A stretch of 64,000 nucleotides of DNA from Glebionis coronaria (taxonomy: Eukaryota; Streptophyta; Magnoliopsida; Asterales; Asteraceae): contig CM046876.1 of assembly GCA_025667525.1 (NCBI GenBank), positions 16,727,320-16,791,319 on the forward strand, read 5' to 3'. The notes under the pieces were generated by a model, which was not told the origin of the DNA, did not search any database, and saw only the letters and a list, made by a program, of their open reading frames with translations. Numbering within the stretch: position 1 is the first letter of the stretch; every line of letters begins with the position of its first letter. This document shows, piece by piece, positions 33,151-44,258 of this stretch. The translations under genes were made by a program, and so were the position numbers.

Positions 33151-34612
33151 TCACTCAGGTTCCACCAGAACGTACCAAAATTCCAGGCAGGATTTTGATA
33201 GAAACAGTATAACACGTTGAGGCAGCTATGTTCATATCTAATGCATGCCATTCCAACATGTTTAAGATAGAACGCCGTCATGCTAGCAAGTTATTACCAC
33301 CAGGATAAATTCTGGTCCGAAAGGAGACAAGACTCCATGGAGATTGTTATCAATATACCATAGACTCAGAAAAAATATAATACTATCTAAGTCATTGTCG
33401 ACCACGTAATCAGCCTACGCGTTTTCTTTCATCCGAAAGAATTACGCAGTAGTGGACCTGCAGAGAATTCAGCAGTAAATCGTACGATTTCAAGGTATTC
33501 CATCAACAATCTTGTCAGATAGAAATTAGCGTTCGCGAAATCGCGCTCACGTTCATGTTCACGATCATGTGTACGTTCACATTCACGTTCACGTTTATTT
33601 TCACTTTCACGGTTACGTCTCATTCGCAATATGATGCCGCTTCAGTTCATGTTTTATGTTTTCTCATGACTTAAGCTCACGTTCGCGTTCATAACATTGT
33701 TCATGTTTGAGTTCGTGTTCCATTCCGCGATACACGCTTCACAGTTTATTACCGAATACGGTTATAGGAAGCTTGAGAAACCAGACCCAAGTATAGCACA
33801 ACTATTCCATAACCAGGCAGACGTTTCACATCTCAGGCCGTATTGTTTGGCATTCATTCCTCAATCAGCATACGTTCATGATATGTTCTAGTGTCACGTT
33901 CACAGTATGATTCACGTATCACATTCATGATATATTTCATGTCAGCGTTCCTCATATAGTTATGAACCACGTTCACAATTGCTCACGTAGTACGTTCGAT
34001 ATTGTTCACGCAGTTCGTCCTTATATGCTTTCAGCAGTTTGCCTAGAAATATAAATGTTATCTTTTCAGGATAATTGTACGTATCGTTTCATGTATACCA
34101 CATACTATAGCTTTTTCATTCCATCAGATTCAAAAAATCCATCTTAGTTATGGAACCAGAAACTATTCAGCATTCATCAGGACAGGGTCAACAGGACCAA
34201 GATTTTTTTTATTATTATGTTAGATCTTTGAAGGAATCATCTCGAACGGGAGGCCATTCGAAACGGAGGAGTCTATCCGGACCTCTCATATTTTTTTTCC
34301 TTCAATAAATTCAGTTATATTCTTTTAGACATGTTACGTTTCATTTTCTTTTCAGCCATGTCACATTCCAGTTTCACTTCATTCATGTCACGGTTATACC
34401 CTTTCAGCAACAGTATGTTCTAAATCAAGGGAGAATGATCCTTCAGCTGATATGTTTTTCAGTTTCATGTCCTTTCAATCTATGTGTCTTCCAGCTTAAA
34501 AATTTCCCAACTTAATTACCTTCAAATTTGAGGACAAATTTTCTTTTAAAGAGGGAGAATTATAAAACACCAGCATAATCGTATCCTTAATTCGAGGACG
34601 AATTATTTTTTT
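33151..34612 (+). other. Element A interior, last fragment
   Basis: Non-coding. 33540-33620 and scattered parts to about 34010 are rich in GTTCACG/GTTCATG hexamer-like repeats. Near 34532-34566 a stretch GAGGACAAATTTTCTTTTAAAGAGGGAGAATTATAA closely parallels the true pre-LTR stretch at 34593-34629, so the purine-tract region exists twice. Confidence 0.65.
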
Positions 34613-34625
34613 AGAAGAGAAGAAT
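34613..34625 (+). other. Polypurine tract of element A
   Basis: AGAAGAGAAGAAT lies directly before the 3' LTR, preceded by TTCGAGGACGAATT as in Tekay-type elements. Confidence 0.75.
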
Positions 34626-37413
34626 TGTAAAACCCGTATTTAAAATCTTCGGATATTAAATACGTGTAGTCTCAGCTCTAAATTTAATTAAACGTAAACA
34701 GTAAATACGCAGTCCCAGTTTATTTAAATACTATAACAACATAATTATTCAGAAAATAATTATTTAGTCTCTGAAAATATTACATATGTATTACTTATTA
34801 TACAGAAATAACTAAACGTTAACAGTAATTACGCACTCAGTATTATTTAAATATTACAAAAGATAATTATTTAGAAAATAATTATTAAAATTCAGAAGAA
34901 CACTACGAGCGTATTTTGTATGTACTATTTCACAGAAGAATATTACTTTTTCAGAAAATTAAAACACGAGGAATACAAATATGTTACGAGATGATTTACA
35001 AGTGCCGAAAACCAAACGAGAACACGTATACATTGAAGGGTGGCATTTGGACTCTTTAACAAAGAAAGAAACTTGGGCTTTTGGCCCAACGCGGTTTACA
35101 ACTAAACACAGGAAACACAAAAGTGGCCCCTGCCATTTCACATTCACGAAACAAAAAAAAACTAGGATTTAGACCCCTAGTGTGGCCGCCGGTTACAACA
35201 CAAAGAAAAGGGGGTTTCGAGATTGTTTTACAGCCTTAATTCGTATGTGTTCGTCTCTCATTACCAATCCTACAAGGGTAATCGTTCTTTTTTTCAGTAT
35301 ACCACGAACTAATGATTTGATCTAAAAATAAGTAGGAGTTTATGTTTATAATATTGAAATAAAAGAAAAATGGGGTCGGTTTTGGAGGCTGCACGAAAAC
35401 CGAGACACCACCTTGTCTCAGTGGTGCCTCTTTCTTTGGTCGGACGAGAACATCAACCCCAACCGGGGGGCCTGTTTTGTTGAGAATGGGGCGTCGGGTG
35501 TGTTGTGGTTCAAGAAACCGAGACCAAGAGGTCTCGGTGGCCTCGGTCCCAGCCCAGCCGTGACCCACACAGGGGCAGCTAGGGCTGTGTTCGACCCTAA
35601 AGCTGTCAAAAATAACCATTCGGGTGTAAGCAGTTAAAGGGGGGGTGTTTGGGACTGTCTAAACAGTGGGAAACACATGAGATCAGTGGGAAAATAATAG
35701 AGGGCAGTGGGAAAGGATTTGGACAGAAAAATAACAAGTTTAAAATAAGATTAGTGACAGATTAGCGACGCTAATTTCTATCTCAGATTTGTTTATGACA
35801 GTTCCTGTGACAGCTTTTGGTCACACTGTTTTTAGTGACTTATATTTCTGTCACTAAATCAAATATGCAGATTTTATATTTTGTTGAATTGTTTTAGTGC
35901 GACCGAGACGGGGTATCTCGGCAGGCTCGGGGTTATAGTAAATGATAAAAATGAAGAATTATAATTATACCTTTTAATTACGTTGTTTTAAATAAATGTT
36001 TTAATAATGAATTTAATAAATTAAGTATAAACTAGTTTTATAAGAATTTAAAAAGGGTATAATTTTATTAAATGAATTAAATTATTTTTGGAAACTTTCT
36101 TATTTAGGAAACTTTCTATTATTAGCAGGTTAATAAATATATAAATATTATAACGTCAGAACACGTGCTATACCGTAATTAATAATAGAACATGAATACG
36201 TTAACCAGAAATAGTAGAACATTCAGACTTATCAGTTTATATATTAACAATATTACAAGGATAAACAAATTAACTAAGTACAGTTGAGAAATAAAATAAA
36301 CGAATATCATTTAACTTATTTTCGCGTCCGTTATTTATGTAGTATTTGTGAAGTCGGAGTAGATCTTTCAACTTTCGTTCTTATTTCATTTCTGGACACG
36401 AGGTACGGATTTCCCGTCCTTCAGTAAGGACTTTCTTTCCTATACATGATTAGGATTCCCCGTCTACAGCCAAATGTTTCCCCATTATATGTTATAAATT
36501 ATTAGAAATTATGTAAATAACTAAGATATTGCCTGAGCCTTATATACAAGCATGACCAGTTAGTTATACTAGTTACGGAGGTACCGTAACCATAACACTT
36601 GAGACACCAGTGTCGTGAGTCACCTGCAGGAGAGTGATATCATGCAGCGTCCCACTCAGCTCAGCTTGGCCATTTAATCAGTATTATTAGTGGGGCGTAT
36701 AGATGCATCCTAGGCTTATCAGTTTACCGTTATCAGGTGAATGTGGTGTGTAAATGCTCTACATCCTTCACATTGGAGCTGATCCCACCACCTAGCACAG
36801 TATTTAGAGGTCACCCCTCTACCGCACGAGGAGGTCACCCCTCTATTTATTCATGCAACAGTTGTTACAGCACATGACCTATATAAGCTCTTGGCAATTA
36901 AGATACAGTAAATGCATGTTTTTTCAGATTTAACAGATAGCTGTTCAACTTTATTATTTATAAATAACATTTTATAGATTATACACAGATTTCCGCTGCA
37001 ACTTTACTTATCAGTCTTACCGCTTCAGTATTTTAGCATCTGCTTCATTTCAGTAATTCCTTATCATGCTTTATATCCGTTCACTGGGCGGTATGCTCAG
37101 CCGTAGTTCCTTTCATGTTCTAACGGCAGTTACACCAGGACGCTCTTAGGATTCTGAGAGCATGTGTATTTGGATGAAAGCTATCCAGACTTCTTATTTT
37201 ATGCACTTCTTACATTATTCTGCTTATTTGGACATTGTTTAGTCCTTTCCTTCAGTATTTTATTTTTCATGTTTTGAGCTTATGTTTGGATTACCGATGT
37301 TTGATTTCAGTATTTCCTTTATGGGCAGTTAATGTTTTAGGACATTTACCTTATGCTTTGATGACACGCCATAAATACACGTAACGGTCCACTTATCCAA
37401 GTGGGGCGTTACA
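34626..37413 (+). repeat. 3' LTR of element A
   Basis: It is 2788 bp, TG...CA, colinear with 563-3363 with roughly 4% substitutions in the stretch I compared. The duplicate TTAAA follows. Confidence 0.92.
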
Positions 37414-37494
37414 TTAAAACATGAATAATTAATTACTCGTTATTCAATTATACAAACAGGTTTTTTAGAAGTTAATGGTTTGTCAAACTTAATA

Positions 37495-37789
37495 GGGATT
37501 AAGTCGTAAAATAGCAATGAACTTTACAAAATGTACCGATTTAGTACGTGTACTCTTAAAAAGTTATACAATAGCGACGAACTTTTTATAAGTGTTCCAA
37601 TATACACATTTTAGCGACGTGTCATATTATAAACGGTGACACGTGTCAGCCTTTCATGAGTAACATGTCATCAAAATGTGCATAATGGAACACTTATAAA
37701 AAGTTCGTTGCTATTTTACAACTTTTTAAGAGTATACGTACCAAATCGGTATATTTTGTAAAGTTCATTGCTATTTCATGACTTAACCC
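37495..37789. mobile_element. Hairpin MITE with about 120-bp inverted ends
   Basis: The left arm (37495 on) and the reverse complement of the right arm (ending 37789) share TTAAGTC..AAATAGCAA.GAACTTTACAAAAT.TACCGATTT.GTACGT and continue almost to the centre. Flanks AACTTAATA (37486-37494) and AACTTAACA (37790-37798) match at 8 of 9 bases. A 9-bp duplication points to a Mutator-type MITE. No coding. Confidence 0.85.
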
Positions 37790-37798
37790 AACTTAACA

Positions 37799-39164
37799 TT
37801 CACATATTTAGGTGGTGTTTGTTTCATTAAAATGTTTTGGATCTAAATCTAATTACCTCCTTTTACTGGTAAGAGACGGTTATAAAATCTGAACCTGAAT
37901 GAAATAATATTTTTGTTTTTCTATAATTGTGTGAATTGTTTTAATTAACTGTTTCTAAAACATATATATCAAAATTAAAAGTCATAAAACCATTTCAACT
38001 CATAAAACAAATTACAACCAACGTTGTACCATTATAACATTTTTTGTGATAAGTTTAACATAATAATATATCATTACATAAATATCTTAAGTTTTTAAAC
38101 TATTACACTAATGATTCAACACAATAATATGTTTATATTTTAAAATATTCGAGTCCAATAATAACATCAGTATGATAACATTTGTAACTCAATATCTAAC
38201 AAATACAGTAGAATTTAAGCTCACTAAAAACACTCACTAAAAATATTATCTTCAAATAGAAAAACCTGTTGAGAAATGAGGATAAGTACAAGTAAAAGAA
38301 TTTATCTTTTTCACTATTTCTTTTTCTCCCTCCCTCCTCATATTCTACAACCATTATCACTATGAGCCACTGTGGCATCACTCAATACATCTTATTGTTC
38401 GATCAATCCATTGTGACTACATCACTCGTTTATTTGTTTCTTACAAAACCGTTATTATACTTCCAGTGGGGCCACTTCTGTACTTTTTATGTATATATTA
38501 AATTTTCTTTATGGTTAAGTGAGTGTTGTGGCTGTATAAAATGATTTCATTGGTTATCAAAAATTTGTTTAAAAAAAATGTTTTAATAAAGTGGTAATGT
38601 ATTAAATTGTGTTAAGTTCAATGCATTGTGAAGATTTTGTATGGAAGTTGATATGTTGATGTGGAGGTGGAAGTGTATCGAACCTTTTATTGCGCTATAC
38701 ATTGGAGATGCTCTAAAACACTGCCAAAAATTACGGTGCTTTTTTTTGGCATTAAATTCATTACTGAAAATCACAAACAAATACACATTAAAAGCTTTAG
38801 AGGTAGTCAGAGTTGTTCACCAAGTCTGACCGCATCAAATGCGATACAACTTACGGTGTCTGAACGAAAGTAAAAAAACAAACACTCCTCATGTCTGACC
38901 GCGTCTGACGGTAAGATGTCAGAATTAACGATCAGAGGTTTTTCGAGAAAACAAACACAACCTTACTTTTTTCAACGGTTCTCAACTTCTCATTTAAGAT
39001 TGTCATTAAAAGTTCTAGGTTCTCTGCACGAATATGATCATACGTATCAGTATTTTGACTAACATTCTCTGTCATTTCGTCCCTCTACTTTTGAGTTTGA
39101 GTGTGTGTCGTTTTGATGGAATCAAAGAGCTTTTTAAACTCCATTTAAACTCTTTCTTTTTGTT
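37799..39164. other. Intergenic AT-rich sequence
   Basis: No gene found. Hyperpyrimidine and AT runs occur. Ends resembling hAT inverted repeats at about 37811 and 38960 lack a matching target duplication. Confidence 0.5.
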
Positions 39165-39172
39165 TAATTAAA

Positions 39173-40686
39173 AGAGTAAAATTCATATATGGTCACTGTG
39201 TTATGTCAATTTTGCATGTATCATACTTGTTCTTTTGAAAGAGCAAACACCCTACCTGTGAAGATAGTTTGAGTTCAATTTAATACTTTGACCTAACGAA
39301 TGTTATATTAAAATGTTTTAACCACAGGACAATAATGTCTTTTTTATTTTTTAACAATCACACTTATGATTCAACATGTGGTATCCGAGTGGGAGCCCTG
39401 TATATCCAGGATCAAAGGTTTTCAGGTCGAAGAACGAAGATCAAACATAAAAATCCGTGTAGGGTTTTTAGGTTCGGATCTCTTTTCACAGCCACATTCA
39501 AACAATGATAACTCAATCGTTAACCATTGGATCGTCGTGAAATTCGAACTAGAGATTCTCTATACATGTATCAACGATCTCGCTGGAGTGATTGTCGATC
39601 TGAGCTGTCAAGAAAAAGTTAAAGCCTGTCAAAGTTGGCTGCAAAAGATGTTTTTCAAAGATTCTGTTTTTCATATTATTGTAAACCTGGAGTTTCTACA
39701 AACCCTAGCTCAATTATAAACAGAAAATATATGATACAGAAGGTTGCTGATGCTTGTCGTCATGCAAAGAGGTTGCTGATGTTGGTGGTCATCCAAAACA
39801 GCAGATCGTCATTACGGTTTACTAAAACTATAAAGTAGGTGTATCTTTTCTTGCTGATCTCATCATTATGTTCAATGTTGCTGCTGTGATTAGGGGTTCA
39901 TTGTATGTTGGTGACATAACAAGAGTCACCACAAGTATTGAATTATGCAAACCCTAATCATTGAATTCATGTACTGCTTATTTAAAGGAAGTACAAAAAG
40001 CTGAAACAGATGTGAAAAGTTGTAGCAGATTTTGCATTCAGATGTATCCATTTGAATTATATGTGTCACGTGAGGTTGAATTAAACGTACACAAGAAGCG
40101 AGAAACATGGGCTGAAAAATTTGGATTGTGTGACTCAGAGAAAGAAAGAAACGTGGGCTGGTACTCTTCATATTATGGTCAGAAAATCAAGGAAAACAAT
40201 ATTGTGAATGTGATATATGCGTGGGATATTGTTGATGTTCTATCGATGCTATATTCTACAACTCATTCCTGATTTTTAGGTGAATAACGTGATTGTTAAA
40301 AAAAATATTGATGAAAGCAACCACGATGACTTTTGATTTCGTGAACACGATTACAAGATTGCTGAGAGAGTATAGAAAGAGAGGGCAAAGGTTGTCTGAT
40401 TGTTATGAACAAGTGGGACACAACATCAAATAAAAATCAGCAGTATTGAATTATGAGGAAGATTTTAGGACCAAACAACTCTCTTATTGTTAAAAAAAAA
40501 ATTTAGAAAAGACAACTTTGTTCCTTGGTTAAACCATGATAACGGTCAACATATAACATCCGTTAAATCAAGGTATCAAAATGGATTCAAACTATCTTCA
40601 CAGGTAGGGTGCTTTCACTTTCAAAAGACGAGGTAGGATACATGCAAAATTGACATAACACAGTGACCAAAACTGCATTTTACTCT
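39173..40686. mobile_element. Non-autonomous DNA element with long terminal inverted repeats
   Basis: The ends AGAGTAAAAT (39173) and ATTTTACTCT (ending 40686) start inverted repeats of about 180 bases. The core GGTCACTGTGTTATGTCAAT and CACCCTACCTGTGAAGATAG are identical in both arms. TAATTAAA flanks both sides (39165-39172, 40687-40694). The 1.1-kb centre encodes no transposase; frames at 39366-39719 and 39961-40272 show no family motif. Long inverted ends with an 8-9-bp duplication fit a Mutator or foldback type. The centre carries a segment related to a retrotransposon leader (39378-39730). Confidence 0.75.
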
Positions 40687-40888
40687 TAATTAAAATTTGA
40701 ACACAAGATCTTAACGGCACATTCTCATTCTCAAGATTTGCCACTTTAAATACTTGATTCAATTGCTTGTTTATGTTTTTCTTTAACATTTTGCTATTTT
40801 ATTTGAAAATAAATTGTTTGTTTTTCACTACATTAAAAATCATGTTAAAGAATCCGAATTCGTTATAAAAGAGATTCTATTAGACATT

Positions 40889-41921
40889 TATTTTTGGTAT
40901 GGATCCGTTTGTGAGCACCCTGTAATATCTTTTGGGTATAGATCCGTTTGTGAGTACCCTGCAATGTCATTTGGGTATGGATCCGTGTGTGAGCACCCTC
41001 TGATGACGAAAATATTGTTCGATATGCATCTATGCAATCAAGATCGTGAACATCCTTTAACTTGCAAACTTTTCTTTGACTGGACTTATCTGAAAATCCT
41101 ATCAAATATTCTTAGTTATCATGGCTTGGCTACTTAGGAAGCATGATTTAACTTGATAGAACTTATTGGATTTGGAATGGCTTGGCTATTTTGCAAGCAT
41201 GTCCTAATGTGAATATATGTGCCTAATGATGGCTTTTTTATTTGATTTGGATCATAGTTCCTTCGATCGAGTAATGCATACTCCAAACGACTTCATTGTC
41301 GATGAATTCGCTTTTGATGAAATAAGTTTGCATGTTCGAGATCAATGCAATTAGGTGATTCTGTATGACTAGTACTAATTACCTCGTCTTGATATTTTGT
41401 AACGTTTCGATGGACTTATGTGTGATCCATGCGATTTTCTTCTACGACGTAATTGTTTTTATCAGACTCGTGGATGATATGTGTTTTAATTTGATCGACA
41501 TGATCACCGATTGTTTTGAATTGATTGTCGCATTGGATATTTTCCAAATGCGCCCACTTCTTTCGACTTATCACTTGACATGTGGATTTTTTTTTTCAAA
41601 CTTATATCCACCGCCGCATGTTTGATAAGATAGTAGTAATGTACCTTGATGCACTTTAAAAAAATTTTGACGACTTTTTAATTTTTCGCTTCAATTGGTT
41701 TCTCCTTCGAGTTATATATTATTCTTTCCTTATAAGGATTGAAGCCATTCAAACCGTTCATTTATGCCTGTTATGTATACTCATGGCTTTGAATTTTGTT
41801 CATCCAACCTTCATTGGAAACCTCGGCGATGACTTGTCAATTTCTAACCTCTTCGCCCTTTAACCGAAGATTATTGAGACGAATTAAGTGTCGGGACGTC
41901 GCTTCCTAAAGGGGTAGCTAC
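40889..41921 (+). mobile_element. Truncated 3' interior of a second H-type element
   Basis: It matches 58715-59747, the 3' part of the H interior, and runs straight into the left H LTR. The match starts abruptly at 40889. With the full unit to its right this gives interior-LTR-interior-LTR, as expected from recombination between tandem copies or a truncated neighbour. 58718-58830 and 40892-41004 share three about 41-base repeats containing GTATGGATCCG. No coding frame was recognised. Confidence 0.8.
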
Positions 41922-43681
41922 TGTAGTAACTCGAACATTAAAATCTACATTTAGACCGAGTTCTAATACTATTTCTAATATCTGGACCAATATTTATTAA
42001 TCGACTTTTATTTGTCATGATCATTTTTGTGAATAATATGGAATTCTTTGCTAACCGGGAAAGTTAGGGCTTTAACGTATCGCAAACGTGTCGTTTATTA
42101 TTTATGGGTAAAGTCTATGTTCGTCATCGACCGTAAACATATTTGTTATGACATAGAAATATTTTGTATTGTCGTCGTTTTAATTTTTCATTTTACGAGC
42201 AATTTTCGTAATTTAAGTTAAACCTTTAAGCGTTGTTCGTTTATATATTGCGTTAGTCTTTATTAATTTATAAGCCCTCATTTATTTATAAAAATATCAA
42301 TGTTCTCCGAATGACGATGTTTTTATTTTATATTGAGCGTTTATTTTTCGTGTTTTACGCGTATCTTTCAAATCGCGTAACTTTTAAAATATCGGATTTC
42401 GATAATACCCGCTTTTACAAATTGTGGGACAAGAATTAATATAACTCTTATCCCACTTTCTCAAAAGTTACACCAGACTCACCCTATCATGCAACTTACA
42501 CGTCTCACCCATTTTTGATTTGGTGGCACAAATCATTCCAAGTACATTTCCAAGTACTAGTTAGCTAAGTTATCAATTAGCTCATTTAACCAACATAAAA
42601 TATAATAAAAAGAATATGCAAAGCACACCTCTTGACTTTCCTTTTTCTTTCAGCCGTGTATACCCACAAAGCGAAAACATCAATTTATTTTGCTATATTG
42701 ATTGGTTCAAGATATAAGGTCAAGTGTTAATCATACTTATTTTTGAGTCAAGTCACCCTTAACAACCTCTATGTCTACATCGTTTTGAAGTGTTGGGGCT
42801 GGAATTAAAAGGGTCTTGTATGTGGTTTGATCATGGTAATAAATAATATTTGAGTATTTGAAATGATGGTTATGAACCAAGCATCAAGTGATCATTAGTT
42901 GTTATTGAGTTTCTTCATCATCTCTCGTAAGGATCATTTTGTCCTTTTTGATATATGTATTTTTATCAATTTTCTATTAAGATTGATGATTTTAATAGTT
43001 GAACTAAGTATTTTGGACATTGTACATGATTTATGACATAAAAAGTTGGCCTAAACAAGCCCTTGATCATGGTTGTGATTTATTGATTTAAGCCAGCAGT
43101 AAAAACGTGAGCCTTTTAGAAACTCAGTAAGTTATGGGCATTAGATAAAAATATAGGGAGTTAGCCCTGTGTTTTGTGGTGATTTGACCGGGTCGCTCGT
43201 CTCATGATGATACCCGATGAATTAAATATGGCCGAAGTGGTAAAAAGTGTCAAATCTGACCACTAATTTTAAATCGACTGAGAACATGTAGAATCATACA
43301 GAACCAATTAAAAAGGTAAAACTAAAAGTTATAGATAAAATCATAAAGAATTATAATCGGTCGGATAGTTTATCAATTCTTTACAGTTTGACCATGGCGG
43401 GCAAAACGGTGGGACTGAAGTTGGCTGCGAAAAACTGCCAACTCTTCTAAGTGATAGAATGGGTAGTTGAGTTATGATAAGTATAAATTATGGGTAATTA
43501 GACTTATAATAAGTAAACTACATAAGTTAATAATGACTTTGGTAAAAATAACTCATCTATATTATTTATGGTTTAGGAGAAATGATCTAATCTACGAGGC
43601 ATGTCGAGAAACTGTAAAAAAATTGGACTATATTAAATTAACGTTTAACGTGACGATTTTTATAAAACCCAAAGTGGTATG

Positions 43682-44206
43682 TGTTGATCCCAAACTTAGA
43701 TCGATTAAGCTTTGTCTATACGAGATTAGATCAAGTAATACACGTAGAGAAACCTTTGCTTATGAATAAAGTAACTAAGTGTTATGCGGAATTAACACTT
43801 AATCTAAAACACAAAGATGTTAAACAAACTTTCACTTGTATTAGAATGATCGAATTGATTACAATGAAAGAGGTTTAACTTATGTAAACTTATGAAAACT
43901 GACTATTAACTTTAACCTAAAAGATATTCTTTTATAGATTAAGAAGTCTTGTACAATAAGCTACGAATCAACTATTCTAGGTAAAGATAAACATAGAAAA
44001 TACATTGTCGTCTCTATCCTTACTAGAAGTATTCTAGAATATAATAAACGTGTAGCTCACATCTTCCATCACTGCTTGTCTTCAATCTGTCAACGCTTGA
44101 CTTTAACTTGTCAACGCTTATGCTATCAGCGCTCACTTTGCTCTTGTCAACGCTTGAGTTGTTCTTGTCAGCGTTCAAGTGATCTGGCCTTAATTTATTC
44201 CCAACA
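43682..44206 (-). repeat. 3' LTR of element G (left copy)
   Basis: It is 525 bp. CTTTTATA at 43929-43936 is a minus-strand TATA box. A five-unit array starts at 44091, 44112, 44127, 44148 and 44169 (spacings 21, 15, 21, 21). Confidence 0.95.
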
Positions 44207-44222
44207 ATCCTCCCCTAAACTT
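44207..44222 (-). other. Polypurine tract of element G
   Basis: The reverse complement reads AAGTTTAGGGGAGGAT, the same as in element C, directly inside the 3' LTR. Confidence 0.87.
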
Positions 44223-44258
44223 GATATCCACTCTTATGATCAAGTTTCTGAATAAACA

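Larger units (their letters stand above)
563..37413 (+). mobile_element. Element A: large non-coding Tekay-like LTR retrotransposon hosting three nested insertions
   Basis: Two direct LTRs (563-3363 and 34626-37413) begin TGTAAAACCC and end GTTACA. They are flanked by a perfect 5-bp duplication TTAAA (558-562, 37414-37418). A tRNA-iMet-like PBS follows the left LTR and a purine tract precedes the right one, so the element reads on the plus strand. Removing B, C and D leaves about 4.7 kb of interior (3364-3678, 14715-15249, 27350-29723, 33151-34625) with no recognisable gag or pol. It is therefore a non-autonomous, LARD-like element. The LTR ends and the GAGGACGAATT stretch before the 3' LTR recall Tekay-type chromoviruses; that lineage call is inferred. 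A 150-bp sample of the LTR pair shows about 4% difference, the oldest of the set, as its role as host of three insertions requires. Confidence 0.92.

Noticed and set aside
37811..38963. Possible hAT element with ends like AGGTGGTGTTTGTTT and AAACAAACACAACCT
   Set aside because: The inverted ends match over about 13 of 16 bases only, and no 8-bp target duplication is found at either boundary.
39366..40272. Frames of 117 and 103 codons inside the long-TIR element
   Set aside because: No transposase motif; the first coincides with the retrotransposon-leader-like segment, which is non-coding in D.
40814..41137. 107-codon open frame, also at 58637-58963
   Set aside because: It is formed by the about 41-base tandem repeats of element H and is present in both copies because the interior is duplicated.
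40889..43681. Reading 40889 as the start of a 4.3-kb H LTR
   Set aside because: The sequence there does not begin with TG and has no purine tract before it, whereas TGTAGTAAC at 41922 does and follows CCTAAAGGGG in both copies.
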